Source: Odoribacter sp.
GTDB lineage: Bacteria; Bacteroidota; Bacteroidia; Bacteroidales; Prolixibacteraceae
NCBI GenBank assembly: GCA_013824715.1
Contig: PNOH01000016.1
Span: forward strand, 1-64,000
Length of the DNA: 64,000 nt
Direction of reading: 5' to 3'
Numbering within the stretch: the stretch's first letter is position 1; each line of letters opens with the position of its first letter. Both the position numbers and the translations under genes were made by a program. Of this stretch, positions 25,679 to 36,800 are shown piece after piece. The notes under the pieces were generated by a model. The model was not told the DNA's origin. It made no database searches and saw only the letters and a list, made by a program, of their open reading frames with translations.

Positions 25679-27316
25679 TTATATGGAATAGATGAATCGT
25701 TTGATTTTATGTGTAGGTGTTTTTTCGAATGGAAACTGTTGCAGCACGATTCTTTGTATCTGCGAAAACTTATTCAATTCTTCATTGACCTTGCGCTGAA
25801 TTTCTTTCAAAATTTCTTCAGGCTTTTCGTTCACAAAATTAACCGCTTCTGTTTTCATATCCTGATATTTCTTTTCAAGCTCCTCCATGTTGAGGTGGAC
25901 CAAAGCAACCAAACGGCCTTTTTGCTGGACGACCAACGACTCTAAAACATATTCCATACGATTGATTACTGATTCAATTTCTTCAGGATAAATATTTTCT
26001 CCACTCGATCCAACAATCAGGTTCTTGATCCGGCCTTTGATATAAAGATTTCCATTATTATCGAAATATCCCAGGTCACCGGTTTTCAGCCAACCATCGG
26101 AAGTAAAGGTTTCTTTCGTCATTTCAGGTTCTTTAAAGTAGCCCAACATTATATTTTCACCTTTGGCCTGAATTTCGCCCCGTCCGGTTTGAGGATCGGG
26201 ATCAGCAATCCGAATCTGAACACCTTCTACTGGGGTACCTGTTGACAAAAACTTTGTTTTTCCCACTCCGGCACCTGCTAGCAGTGGAGATGATTCTGTC
26301 AGCCCATAACCGATGGCCAGTGGAAACCCACCTTCCATCAGGAACCGTTCAACATTATCATCGAGTTTTGCGCCACCAATCCCAAAGAATTTAAGCCGTC
26401 CACCAAATGTTTCGTACAGTTTTTTACCAGCCACTTTGTGCAGTAACTTTCTGAAAAAAGAAATTTTATATAAAACCCGGGTAATAAGTTTACTGTTAAT
26501 TTGTGGCAATATCTTCGTTTTATAAATTTTCTCTACAATCAATGGAACTACAAGCATAACGGTAGGCCGGACCTGCTTTAATGCTGCCAGTAATATTGAT
26601 GCAACCGGTGGTTTTTGAAGATAATTAACTGTAGCTCCATATTTAATTGGAAGAATGAGCCCCAGTGTATTCTCAAAAGTGTGAGAAAGTGGTAAAACCG
26701 AGAGAAACTGGTCACTGGGGACAATATTCTGTATCAACCAACTTTGCTGAGCCATCCAGACAAGATTTTTGTGAGTCAGCATAACACCTTTCGATTTTCC
26801 GGTAGTTCCAGATGTATATATGATTGAAAGAAGGTCGTTTTCTTCAACCTTTGAGTATTCGAAAAGCGTCACGTCCAAATCACTCCATTTAGGTTGAGGC
26901 TTTTCTGAACTTACAGTAAAATCTTCGATGTAAATGATTATCAGGCCTTCAATCGGATCAAGTTTTGTGCGCAATGACTCAGAGACATACACCACCGAAA
27001 CCTCAGCATGCTGAAGGATATTCCTGATTTCGTTTGGATGAAAGTCGGGCAAAATGGGAACAACAACCGCTCCCAGCATTGCAGTTGCGAAAAATGCAAT
27101 GCCCCATTGTGGCATGTTCAGGCTAAGTACGGCAATTTTATCGCCTTTTTTAACACCCAGCGACTGGAGTTGCAAAGCCGTTCTTTTCACTTCAGTTTCG
27201 AGTTGCGCATAGGATCTGGTTTCCCCGCCAACAAAAATTAACGATTGATTTTCTGCAAAATCAATAAAACTAGCCTGCAACATGGCAGGAATGGTCAATT
27301 GCTCTAACCTAACCAT
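25679..27316 (-). CDS. Long-chain acyl-CoA synthetase (AMP-forming)
   Basis: 545 aa from the ATG at 27316. The frame is open for 62 more codons, but that extension has no family similarity and the conserved start (MVRLEQLTIPAMLQASFIDF) begins here. Motifs of the ANL superfamily: IIYTSGTTGKSKGVMLTH, GYGLTESSP, GWLKTGDLGYFD and KIKRF near the end (usual position of the catalytic Lys). It activates fatty acids for lipid synthesis or degradation. It is flanked by 238 bases shared with a divergent HD gene. Confidence 0.93.
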   Translation of the reverse strand: MVRLEQLTIPAMLQASFIDFAENQSLIFVGGETRSYAQLETEVKRTALQLQSLGVKKGDKIAVLSLNMPQWGIAFFATAMLGAVVVPILPDFHPNEIRNILQHAEVSVVYVSESLRTKLDPIEGLIIIYIEDFTVSSEKPQPKWSDLDVTLFEYSKVEENDLLSIIYTSGTTGKSKGVMLTHKNLVWMAQQSWLIQNIVPSDQFLSVLPLSHTFENTLGLILPIKYGATVNYLQKPPVASILLAALKQVRPTVMLVVPLIVEKIYKTKILPQINSKLITRVLYKISFFRKLLHKVAGKKLYETFGGRLKFFGIGGAKLDDNVERFLMEGGFPLAIGYGLTESSPLLAGAGVGKTKFLSTGTPVEGVQIRIADPDPQTGRGEIQAKGENIMLGYFKEPEMTKETFTSDGWLKTGDLGYFDNNGNLYIKGRIKNLIVGSSGENIYPEEIESVINRMEYVLESLVVQQKGRLVALVHLNMEELEKKYQDMKTEAVNFVNEKPEEILKEIQRKVNEELNKFSQIQRIVLQQFPFEKTPTHKIKRFIYSI

Positions 27317-27554
27317 AAAAAACTGTTCAGTATTATTTTTAGCTTTCTCTTTCAAATGTGAAAAATCGTTTAAATGTATTGAAATGTTCAATAACCAAAC
27401 TAGAATTAAGCAGGAATTAAGGATTACAGTGCCAAATTGATCCTGAAAATTCAATTCTTTCGAATTCTGGAATCTATTCGTCTGAGTTTTGTCAGTTCCC
27501 AAAAATAAATAGATTCATTTCTTCCGGATAAGCCCATAAATAATTTAAATTTGA

Positions 27555-28211
27555 ATGGAAATGGATCATAAGGAAATCATACAAAGCACCGGGAAATATG
27601 TCGCCCATGAATTTTGCTCTGAAGGGAGCGGACATGACTGGTTTCATATTGACCGTGTACGTAAAATGGCTGTCCGCATAGGCATTCAGGAAAAATGCGA
27701 CTTGTTTGTGACAGAAATGGCAGCCTTGCTTCATGATCTGGATGACTGGAAAATTACTGATTCTGAATCAACCGCCCTTTCGAAAACCGAAACGTGGCTG
27801 AACAGTTTGAACGTTGAGACTGCAATAGCAGCAAAAATAATCCGGGTAATCGATGAGGTATCTTATAAAGGAGCTAATATCAGTACCCCGGTTAGTTCGG
27901 TTGAATCTGCAGTCGTTCAGGATGCCGACCGGCTTGATGCAATAGGCGCAATTGGTATAGCGCGTACTTTTTCATACGGTGGATATAAAAATAGGTTAAT
28001 CTACGATCCTGAAGTTCCGGTCGATTTGCATGATGATTTTCGTTCGTACAAGAAAAGTGCAGCGCCAACCATCAACCATTTCTACGAAAAACTTCTGTTG
28101 CTGAAAGACCGTATGAATACACAAGCTGCCCAATCCATTGCAGAAGGCCGGCATCAATTTATGGTGGATTATCTCAGTCAGTTTTTTGATGAATGGGAAG
28201 CAAAAAGATGA
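27555..28211 (+). CDS. HD-domain phosphohydrolase
   Basis: 218 aa. HD superfamily metal ligands are seen in GHDWFHIDRVRKMA, ALLHDLDDWK and QDADRLDAIGAIG, as in the YedJ-type proteins. It is probably a nucleotide or phosphate-ester hydrolase; the substrate is unknown. A second ATG lies two codons in (27561), and TAAATTTG at 27546-27553 directly before the start could be a -7 element giving a leaderless transcript. The following VOC gene starts 29 bases on. Confidence 0.9.
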   Translation: MEMDHKEIIQSTGKYVAHEFCSEGSGHDWFHIDRVRKMAVRIGIQEKCDLFVTEMAALLHDLDDWKITDSESTALSKTETWLNSLNVETAIAAKIIRVIDEVSYKGANISTPVSSVESAVVQDADRLDAIGAIGIARTFSYGGYKNRLIYDPEVPVDLHDDFRSYKKSAAPTINHFYEKLLLLKDRMNTQAAQSIAEGRHQFMVDYLSQFFDEWEAKR

Positions 28212-28240
28212 ACCAATAACAAACTTCAAATACTTTGATT

Positions 28241-28630
28241 ATGAGAATTGAACACGTAGCCATTTGGACCCATGACCTGGAAGGGATGAGAAATTTCTAC
28301 ACTCATTATTTTGATGCAGTATCCGGATCATGTTACTTCAACCATTCCAAAGAGTTCAGATCCTATTTTCTTTCTTTTGGAGGTGAATGCAGGCTTGAAC
28401 TGATGGAAATGCCCACAGTTTCAAATAACAGAAACGATTACAAGAAACATCATACCGGAATTGCCCATTTTGCTTTCAGGGTCGGCTCGCGGGAGCGGGT
28501 TGATCAAATCACTGATATGCTTCGAACCGATGGCTTTGAGATTATAAGTCCCGGACGAATGACTGGTGATGGCTATTACGAAAGCGCTGCTTTTGATCCT
28601 GAAAAAAACAGGATCGAGATTGTGGCATAA
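28241..28630 (+). CDS. VOC/glyoxalase-family protein
   Basis: 129 aa. Two beta-alpha-beta-beta-beta units of the vicinal oxygen chelate fold: MRIEHVAIWTHDLEGMRNFY at the start with the first His ligand, a central HTGIAHFAFRVGS and a terminal GYYESAAFDPEKNRIEIV with the usual Glu. Reaction unknown. The ATG at 28241 is used; the frame opens two codons earlier with a TTG. It ends 10 bases from the convergent DUF3109 gene. Confidence 0.9.
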   Translation: MRIEHVAIWTHDLEGMRNFYTHYFDAVSGSCYFNHSKEFRSYFLSFGGECRLELMEMPTVSNNRNDYKKHHTGIAHFAFRVGSRERVDQITDMLRTDGFEIISPGRMTGDGYYESAAFDPEKNRIEIVA

Positions 28631-28640
28631 CAAGAGATAT

Positions 28641-29213
28641 TTATTTTCCCACAGGCATATTCTCAGCAGCATATTTAAGCTGATCATACCAGTCTTTCCC
28701 ATATTTCCGAATCAACGGGTCCTTCAGGAAAACATATAAAGGGAGTTTTTCACTTTTTCCACATTCACGCCCAGGCTGGCAGATATCGATCTGCTCGTAA
28801 TTAACAGCATCAAACCGCTTGTATTCAGTAATCCTGATGGGAAACAAATGACATGAAACTGGTTTGCGGAAAGTGATTTTGCCATCCAGAAAAGCCTTTT
28901 CAATTCCGCATTTAAGAATACCTTTTTCTTCAAAAGAATAAGCACATTGTTTGTTATTTACTAAAGGAGTAACCAGGTCGCCCTCCATATCAATAACCGC
29001 AAAGCCTTGCTTTTCTATTTCTTCCTGATGATTTTCAGGAATATTTGGTGCAATTTCAGCATAAGCTTCCTGAATGGCTTTAACTTCTACGGGTGTAACA
29101 GGAGCGCCTGAGTCGCCCTCAACGCAACACGCCCCTTTACATTTCAGCAAGTCGCAAAGGAATTGTTTCTCCAGTAAATCTAAACTTACAATGGTACGTC
29201 CGATTTCGAGCAT
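28641..29213 (-). CDS. DUF3109 family protein, cysteine-rich
   Basis: 190 aa. Recognised by LLKCKGACCVEGDSGAPVTP near the N-terminus and KPVSCHLFPIRI further on; I count eight cysteines, including CKGACC and CQPGREC. This resembles the CxxxCC clusters of putative Fe-S or zinc proteins. The function is not known. It lies 11 bases after gpmI on the same strand, a likely two-gene operon. Confidence 0.85.
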   Translation of the reverse strand: MLEIGRTIVSLDLLEKQFLCDLLKCKGACCVEGDSGAPVTPVEVKAIQEAYAEIAPNIPENHQEEIEKQGFAVIDMEGDLVTPLVNNKQCAYSFEEKGILKCGIEKAFLDGKITFRKPVSCHLFPIRITEYKRFDAVNYEQIDICQPGRECGKSEKLPLYVFLKDPLIRKYGKDWYDQLKYAAENMPVGK

Positions 29214-29224
29214 GGCAGATAAAA

Positions 29225-30757
29225 TTATTTCTCAATCAGAACATTCCCGGTCATTTCCGCTGGAATTTCCAAACCCATTATATTGAGCAATGTTGGCGCA
29301 ACGTCTGCCAGAATACCGTTCTTAATTTTAACGTTTTTATTTTCAGAAATATAAATGCATGGTACCGGATTGAGTGAATGTGCTGTATTGGCCGATCCAT
29401 CCTCATTAACAGCATTGTCTGCATTACCATGATCAGCAATGATCAGGATTTCATATCCACCTTTCTGAGCTGCTTCAACCACATCTTTTGCACAACTATC
29501 AACCGCCGAAATTGCTTTGCAGATTGCTTCGTAAACCCCGGTATGACCAACCATGTCGCCGTTGGCAAAGTTCAGGCAAACAAAATCAGCAGTATGGTTC
29601 AGTAATTCAGGAACGATTAAATCCCTTACCAACGGGGCCGACATTTCGGGCTGAAAATCGTAAGTCGGCACTCTTGGCGACTGGGCCATCAGTCGTTTTT
29701 CACCTTCAAACACGTCTTCGCGGCCACCACTGAAAAAGAAAGTTACGTGAGCATATTTTTCAGTCTCGGCAATGCGGATTTGTTTCATTCCAGCTTTCGA
29801 AATGATTTCGCCTATCGTATTGTTCAGGTTCGGCTTGTCGAAAATAACATGGATATTTTTGAAAGCAGCCTTGTAATTGGTCATGGTGTACCATTGCAGA
29901 GGCATGGTTCTCATGCCAAATTCAGGAAGATTCTGTTGGGTAAAAGCAATGGTTGTCTGGCGAAGGCGATCGGTGCGGAAGTTAAAACAAATGACTACAT
30001 CGTTTTCCTGAATGGTAGCCAGTGGATTTCCGTTTTCGTCAACCATCACGATTGGTTTAAGAAATTCGTCGGTCACTCCTGTCTCATACGATTCTTTCAC
30101 CGTTTTCAGCAAATCGGTTGAAGGAGTCCCTTTTCCTTTCGTATATAAATCGTAAGCAAGTTTCATACGTTCCCAGTTTTTATCACGATCCATCCCGAAA
30201 TAACGGCCAATCAGTGAGGCAAATTTACCATTGGTTCCTTCGAGGTTTTTCAAATCGTCTTCCAGAAATCCAAGACCCGAACGTGGGTCTGTATCGCGGC
30301 CATCGGTTAAACCATGAATGAAAATATTTTTTAATCCGAAATCGGTTCCAATCTGGCAAAGGGCAACCATGTGGGAACTCAGGGCATGAACTCCGCCAGG
30401 GCCAATCAGCCCAATGAGGTGAACATTTTTGTTGTTCTCTTTCGAGTAAGTAAACGCTTTAACTATTTGTGGTTCGTTCCACAGCGTTTTATCTCGTATG
30501 GCTTTGGTGATTTTCACCATGTCCTGATAAATGACCCTTCCGGCTCCGATATTGAGATGGCCTACTTCCGAATTTCCCATTTGGCCATCGGGCAATCCAA
30601 CATGCTCTCCACAGGTTAACAACTGTGAATGTGGATAATTCGCAGTCAGGTAATCGATAAAGGGAGTTGGAGCAGTTGCAATAATATCCCGTCTTGTTCC
30701 ATCTCCTATTCCCCATCCGTCGAGGATCATTAGAAGCGCTTTTTTATGTGTTGCCAT
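29225..30757 (-). CDS. gpmI: 2,3-bisphosphoglycerate-independent phosphoglycerate mutase
   Basis: 510 aa, the normal length. Metal-binding start LMILDGWGIGDG, phosphoserine motif QMGNSEVGHLNIGAGR, then HGLTDGRDTDP and the C-terminal metal site ILIIADHGNADN with TAHSLNPVP. It interconverts 3- and 2-phosphoglycerate in glycolysis and gluconeogenesis. Confidence 0.98.
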   Translation of the reverse strand: MATHKKALLMILDGWGIGDGTRRDIIATAPTPFIDYLTANYPHSQLLTCGEHVGLPDGQMGNSEVGHLNIGAGRVIYQDMVKITKAIRDKTLWNEPQIVKAFTYSKENNKNVHLIGLIGPGGVHALSSHMVALCQIGTDFGLKNIFIHGLTDGRDTDPRSGLGFLEDDLKNLEGTNGKFASLIGRYFGMDRDKNWERMKLAYDLYTKGKGTPSTDLLKTVKESYETGVTDEFLKPIVMVDENGNPLATIQENDVVICFNFRTDRLRQTTIAFTQQNLPEFGMRTMPLQWYTMTNYKAAFKNIHVIFDKPNLNNTIGEIISKAGMKQIRIAETEKYAHVTFFFSGGREDVFEGEKRLMAQSPRVPTYDFQPEMSAPLVRDLIVPELLNHTADFVCLNFANGDMVGHTGVYEAICKAISAVDSCAKDVVEAAQKGGYEILIIADHGNADNAVNEDGSANTAHSLNPVPCIYISENKNVKIKNGILADVAPTLLNIMGLEIPAEMTGNVLIEK

Positions 30758-31143
30758 AATTTATAATCGTTTTTAGTATAAAGTCATCTGAAACGCAAAA
30801 GTATCGTTTTTTCACTTGTTTCAGGAAATATTACTTTGACCCTCAAGCTGAATTAACAATTTACTTTCATTGTGGTTTTAGAGGTTATTAATCGGTTTAT
30901 TTTCCTAAGTGCTTTTAAGTTTGGGTTCCTGACAATAACTTTTAACCGGAGAGCATAGGGATTCGAAAAATAAAAACAGCAGCAATGTGGTTATAGATTT
31001 TGATGTAAACATTTTTTGCAGTGAATTTTTCTGTCAGTAAATATAGAAACTAATCCTATATGAATTATTGGTGAGTTTTGATTCCGCAGGATTTTGTTTC
31101 ATCATTTGTTTATATTTACAAATAAGAATTTAAAAAAATCAGT
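30758..31143. other. Divergent intergenic region between gpmI and the Wzi-like gene
   Basis: 386 bases, A+T-rich, no gene seen. It holds the presumed promoters of both neighbours: minus-strand TACTTTTG at 30803-30796 fits a -7 element about 35-40 bases before gpmI. For the plus-strand gene only a one-mismatch TATATTTA at 31111-31118 is seen. Confidence 0.5.
30796..30803 (-). promoter_or_regulatory. Candidate -7 element for gpmI
   Basis: Minus-strand TACTTTTG matches TAnnTTTG, with predicted initiation roughly 33 bases before the ATG. No TTG at the expected distance. Confidence 0.35.
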
Positions 31144-33012
31144 ATGAATTTAAGATTATTTACTTTGGCGATTACGTTTATTTTTTCCATTGCAATACAT
31201 AAAACTATCGCCCAATCAACTGATCAATTTCCGATTACCGATAATATTGAAAATAAATCAGATCTGATTCGATTAAAAAATAAGATTATTCCGTTGACGA
31301 ATACCGTATATCAGGTTCTTGATTATTTTGAGGCTAAGGGTGAACTACGATTTTTACCTCAGGCTAAACCATATACAAAAGTTTTTATTGCCCATATTCT
31401 CACCAAACTCCTTGAAAAAGAAAATCTTTCTGATCGGGAGAAAAAAATGGTGAGCAGATATTTATCCGATATTACCCAGGATTCTAACGGCTTGGTGGCC
31501 TACAAACAGGCTGGAAAAAACACTTTTGCTTTGGCCGGTTTCAGCGCCGAAACATCGCTCCGCACCGGTGCAGGCGACCATGGCACATGGTCAACCAGTC
31601 TGATCGGTGAACCTTATCTCTCAGGAGATTTGGGTGAGCACCTGACTTTTACTGCCGCAATGGGACTTGCTGTAGAACGGCTTACCCCGGATTTGTTTTA
31701 CCAATCATATACCCGCGACAAACAGGTAGCTTTTCCAAATGAATCTTTAGGATATTCGTATTTGCCCTACCAGTTTAATTTTGAAACAATGTGGGCGCAT
31801 GTCTTGGCCGAAGGAACTTCAGGTGAAGGTAAACCCATTCAGGATAAACTTACAGCCGGAATGATATATCATACCGAATTAAGCGGATCGTGGTTTGAAG
31901 GCGCTGTGCAATTCAGTATCAATAACCAGCGAAGGACATGGGGTCACGACCAGAACAATCTGGTACTTTCATCAACAGCCAGAAAATTCCCCGGAATCGA
32001 ACTAAAGATTCAGCCGGCAAGCTGGGTTCGTTATTCATACCTGACAGGCTCACTTTTTTCTTATGCCAACCAAAGCGCCAATTACAGAAAACAAATTTAC
32101 GGATACGATTTGGGGCAGGTGCAAAAAATGTTCACCTACCACCTGCTTGAATTCACTCCAAACAAATGGCTTCAAATTTCGGCTGCCGGTGGAAATATCT
32201 GGTCGAAGCGGCTCGAACTGGCTTATCTGGTCCCTTTTGTTCTTCCACATTTTACCCAGATTGATGTAGGAGATCACGATAATCTTTCTCTTTATTTTGA
32301 TGTTGCCATACAGATTCCACAAATAGGGAAGGCATGGACTGGATTATATGTGGATGAATTCAACTTTACCAAATCAGGCAAACTGATGAAAATGCCTCAT
32401 AACCGTTATGCCTGGCAGCTTGGCTGGAAAACATCTGCCTTATCCGGAATTGTTCCCGGGACTACTTCTACTTTAAAATACACACGGCTTACCCCTTTCG
32501 TTTATACCCATTATCCTGAAACTGATTTTAACACTTTTGGGAGCAACCGTCCGCTGGATATGACTTATACCCATGATGAGTTTAATCTGGGTTTTTATTT
32601 GCCCCCCAACTCAGGGGAGCTGAACTGGAAACTGGAAAATATTGCTGTGGAAGATTTGGTTTTAATTCTGGACAACCGACTGATTATTCACGGAACCAAT
32701 GATTTGGCCAGTAATAATATCTACCAGATTTATGGCGATATCTACCGTCACCAAATGGTAGAAACTACTTCAATTGACCTATATAAATATCCACTGTTAA
32801 ATTTTACAAAAGATGGAATTTATGATTGGACGGTCGAGTCGGAATTCAAGTTCGACTGGAAGATTCGTAATGCTAGTTCGATAAATTATTACCGTTTAGT
32901 GGGCAGTCTGGGCTATTCAAAAACCTGGTGGAAAAGCAATGCGAGTGGGATTACAGCTCCTGAAAGTAAAACCTTATTTACCGGAAGTATTGGAATAGTG
33001 GTAGAAATGTAG
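31144..33012 (+). CDS. Wzi-like outer-membrane barrel (capsule assembly family)
   Basis: 622 aa. Signal peptide to about residue 23 (IHKTIAQ), a helical N-terminal region of about 100 residues, then a large barrel. The stretch RRTWGHDQNNLVLSSTARKF followed by PGIEL matches the Wzi signature (R-x-W-G-x-x-x-x-x-x-L-x-x-S-x-x-A-R-P-F-P). Wzi binds capsular polysaccharide at the cell surface. No capsule genes are next to it; the next gene is pgl after 22 bases. It could also be a member of a broader barrel family. Confidence 0.65.
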   Translation: MNLRLFTLAITFIFSIAIHKTIAQSTDQFPITDNIENKSDLIRLKNKIIPLTNTVYQVLDYFEAKGELRFLPQAKPYTKVFIAHILTKLLEKENLSDREKKMVSRYLSDITQDSNGLVAYKQAGKNTFALAGFSAETSLRTGAGDHGTWSTSLIGEPYLSGDLGEHLTFTAAMGLAVERLTPDLFYQSYTRDKQVAFPNESLGYSYLPYQFNFETMWAHVLAEGTSGEGKPIQDKLTAGMIYHTELSGSWFEGAVQFSINNQRRTWGHDQNNLVLSSTARKFPGIELKIQPASWVRYSYLTGSLFSYANQSANYRKQIYGYDLGQVQKMFTYHLLEFTPNKWLQISAAGGNIWSKRLELAYLVPFVLPHFTQIDVGDHDNLSLYFDVAIQIPQIGKAWTGLYVDEFNFTKSGKLMKMPHNRYAWQLGWKTSALSGIVPGTTSTLKYTRLTPFVYTHYPETDFNTFGSNRPLDMTYTHDEFNLGFYLPPNSGELNWKLENIAVEDLVLILDNRLIIHGTNDLASNNIYQIYGDIYRHQMVETTSIDLYKYPLLNFTKDGIYDWTVESEFKFDWKIRNASSINYYRLVGSLGYSKTWWKSNASGITAPESKTLFTGSIGIVVEM

Positions 33013-33034
33013 GAAAGCTGACAGGAATTTTAGG

Positions 33035-33796
33035 ATGGCACAGAATCTGCATATTTTCAAAAATCCATTGGAATTGGCTACCCAATTTGCTGGTCATCTG
33101 ATGAATTGGATTGGCAATCACACAGGGAATGTCTTTAACCTTGCCATTTCAGGAGGAAAAACGCCGGATTTGTTATTTTCAGTTTTAGCTGAAAAATACG
33201 CTGATTCAGCGCCATGGCAAAAAATTCATTTCTGGTGGGTTGACGAACGAATGGTAGCGCCTGATCATCCAGAAAGTAATTTCGGAGTTGCCCGGAAACT
33301 ACTCTTTTCACAGATATCTATTCCTGAAGAAAACATTCACCGGATTAAAGGTGAGAACGTTCCCGAAACAGAAGCCCTCTCCTATTCCGCACAAATTCGG
33401 GAAAGCCTGATTTCCCGAAATGGCTGGCCGGCTTTCAATCTGATTCTGCTTGGAATGGGCGATGATGGGCATACGGCATCAATTTTCCCAAATCAAATGG
33501 AATTGCTGCAATCGGAGCGGATTTGCGAAGTTGCCACCCATCCTTCAACCGGACAGAAACGGATTACCCTAACGGGTAATGTCATTAATAACGCTGGCCA
33601 AGTTTGTTTTTTGGTTACCGGAACAAACAAAGCGAATCGGCTGACTGAGATTTTCACCAGGCAGGAAACGGCAAAATTGTTGCCCGCCTCACATATCCTG
33701 CCGCGAAACGGTAATTTGAATTGGTATATGGATAAATCTGCCGCTCAATTCATAAATTCAGAGTCATGGCGCGACCTGGAGTCGCACTCTGACTGA
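33035..33796 (+). CDS. pgl: 6-phosphogluconolactonase (DevB type)
   Basis: 253 aa. Family motifs LAISGGKTPDLLFSVLA (phosphate binding), IHFWWVDERMVAPDHPESNF and LILLGMGDDGHTASIFP with its catalytic His. It hydrolyses 6-phosphogluconolactone in the oxidative pentose phosphate pathway. The usual partner genes zwf and gnd are not in this window; the gene instead follows the Wzi-like gene by 22 bases. Confidence 0.95.
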   Translation: MAQNLHIFKNPLELATQFAGHLMNWIGNHTGNVFNLAISGGKTPDLLFSVLAEKYADSAPWQKIHFWWVDERMVAPDHPESNFGVARKLLFSQISIPEENIHRIKGENVPETEALSYSAQIRESLISRNGWPAFNLILLGMGDDGHTASIFPNQMELLQSERICEVATHPSTGQKRITLTGNVINNAGQVCFLVTGTNKANRLTEIFTRQETAKLLPASHILPRNGNLNWYMDKSAAQFINSESWRDLESHSD

Positions 33797-33827
33797 TCAG
33801 AAATCAGGATTAAAGAACATTTCTGAT
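33796..33827. terminator. Possible terminator hairpin between convergent genes
   Basis: ATCAGAAAT (33796-33804) pairs with ATTTCTGAT (33819-33827), nine base pairs. It overlaps the last codons of the minus-strand GH106-like gene. The T-tract is weak. Confidence 0.35.
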
Positions 33828-36800
33828 TAAATTAATTCTCACCGGTCCTATCAAACCCGAAACCCGTAGATATTTCCCGGCATCGGGCGCATCAAATTTA
33901 TTGATATTGGTTTTGGTCAGCCTTTTTTCAACGGGCAATGCACCATCCCCTATCAGCCGGTTCACCCACATATTGACCACTTCAACCTCCAGTTCGTTGG
34001 CTCCTGGTTTTACATACGGAGTAATATCAAACTGGAAAGGCGCGCTCCAAATCACCTGCATCTGGTGTCTGTTAATTTTTACCGATGCCATTTCTTTTAC
34101 ATTGCCCAAATCGAGTATCAGCCTGGTTCCTTTCATTTCCTGTCTTTTCAACTGGAATGACTTCGTGTAAGTAGCAGTTCCGGAGTAGTACCTGATACCC
34201 TGATCATCGAATTCTGTCCACGATTTAAGCTGATCTGTTTTAATACTTGCAGGCGCACCCCAATTGGGGTCAAACTGAATATCCCACTCCCCGAAAAGCC
34301 AAATCGAATGAGCTTTTTTATCTGATTTTAGTTCTTCTTTTCGACCGTCGGACCAAACCATCGAATAGGTACCGGGCTCAATGATTTCCGCATTTACTAT
34401 CGCATCATTTCTCCTGAAATTGATATACTGATATTTTTTTACGTCCAAACTGAATCCCGGGAAAAACGATTGGTTGTCTTTCCTGATTTCAGTGATATGT
34501 TGCTTTTGCCCTGCATTCCTGAAGACAATAAATTTCGATCCTTCAGGTTCAAAAAGCAAGGGGATAATTGTCCGCCCGTTCTCTTCTCGATAAACGATGA
34601 TTTCTTCAATCTGTCCGGTAACCGGATTCCACCATTCAGGCGTTTTTCCGGTAACCCTGAAACTGCATTCCACCTGTTCCCAGCGGTCGGGCAGAGTGGA
34701 CAGATAGCGATATTCAAAATCATTGTATTTCATCTGGCTGAAGCGGTTGGTCACGAAATAGATTTCCTGATCATTGGTGGTCCGGTGAATATAGTCAAGC
34801 CCGGTTTTTGGATGAGTACCTTTGAATTGCAGGTCAGGCTGAACTTTCATGTCAGACAAAACCTGGTTCACATCTTTTCCCCAGATTACCCGTCCCTTTC
34901 CAAAGCTGTTTTCTATAATGGTTTTGCCGTCGGTTTTGCCCCAAAGCCGGCTGGTAATTTCAGTTAATTCCTTATCATTTTCGGGGAAATTACTCAAACC
35001 GGTAGCTTCGTCCGGACAGGAGCCAATCAGTGTCATTCCGGCTTTGACCAGTTGTTCCAGTTTGCGAAGCACATTCAGGTCAATTGCTTTTTCTGGAGCC
35101 AGCATCATAACCCGGTAACTCATACCATCAGGTAAAATAATTTTTTCATCATCGAATGAAACACGTTTCAGGATTACATCTTTCGAACATTTATCCCAGT
35201 CGTAACCGAAATTCAGCTCCGGAAGTTCTTCTTTCAGGAATACAAAATTCGGAACATCGTCGCCATAATAATACAACACATCGGCCACGAACAAACCCTG
35301 CTGAAGCATATAACTGCAACGATTGAGGTAGCTGATAAAATCATTAGATTGTTTCCACCAGGTCACGTTTGGATTGAGGTGAGTCCCGGCAAAATACTCA
35401 TTCCCTGGCAATCCGAATTCGCTGGGCGACGAGGTAAAAGTATGCCAGACCATGCGGTTCACTCCCGAACAAAAAACACGGTCGATGTTGCCTTTCAGGT
35501 CTATGGGCGAACGTTCCCACTGCGGGCCGATGCTGGTCGGTCCTTCGGCGGCCACAAACCGTTTTCCGTTGGTATGTGCCACGCAGGCGCTTTGTTTTAC
35601 TGAAAGCCGCTCATCGTCCCTGACGCGGTGCGTATTGGCCATTGCCCAGAATTCGCCCTGCGGAAAATCGCTGATTCCCATTACCTGCAAAGCATCAACA
35701 GGCGCCGAATGCGGGCCACCCGATTCGGGATGAATGCCCATTCCGTATTCGTGGGCCAGATTGTAAAACAGCCGGTAATGATTATCCGCCACGCAATCGC
35801 CAATAGTTTTGCGGAAATCGTGCAAAAAACGGTTCGATTCATTGCGGTTCTCCACTATTCGACCGGCAAGCACGGGCATGTATTTCGTAATGTCGTAGTC
35901 TCGGTATTTTTTAAACTCAGCCGGAAAATTGTTGGTCCAGCTTACCAGGTCCATTTCCCAGCTATCGGTTTGCAAAAATCTGACACTGTTACCGACCGAC
36001 TGAGCGGCTTTGATGAGCGGTGAAATGACCGTTTTGCTGAATAATCCGAAAGCCTCCGGACTCAGGTGATCGACCGACAATCCTTCCCAACCGTCGCTAT
36101 TGGTTGATGTGCGTGCCCCTGTACAGGTATATCCGTAACGAATAATGGTCCACTCACCTTTCGGGGCATTCCATTCAAGTTTTCCATTTTTATAACTACC
36201 CGTAAGATCAACAATTTCATCTTTTCTGACTGCCATCATTTTGCCATCACCGTCATAATCATCCCTCAATTCGTGTAGCGGATAAACGCCTTTCCATCCG
36301 ATTTTTTCGTTAAACGATTTTTTTTTCCAGTTTTCGATGGCTTCATCCTGAACCGGTGCGCCCTCCTTTTTCGGGATGGCCTGCACCAGCACATCCTGAT
36401 ACATCAGTTTTTTTTCAGGTTGAGGCAATTCCAGGCTGATGGTTTTACCGCCAGTAACATCCACTTCCGACCACACCATTTTTTTCAGGGCAAATTCAGG
36501 AGTGATTGATGGTGAACCCGGATTCCAGCCACTTTGCACGTTCACGCTCAATTCGATGCCAATCCGGTCGGCTTCTTTCACTGCATGTTTATAGAGTTCC
36601 ATCCATTCGGGGCTCATAAAAACCGGACCGGCAGCGGTTTTTCGGGCGACCTGGTAATTCGAATTTCCGGCATCAACCAGCGAAGCGCCGCCGTAGCCCT
36701 TGTCTTTCATTTCTTCCAGATCGCGGGTAATTGATTCTTTGGTAGCCATACTGTTGAGCCACCACCAATAGCAACGCAGTCGCGATTCAGCAGGCGGGTT

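Noticed and set aside
27317-27502. Longer acyl-CoA synthetase start
   Set aside because: The extra 62 codons have no similarity to the family, while the conserved N-terminus begins at 27316.
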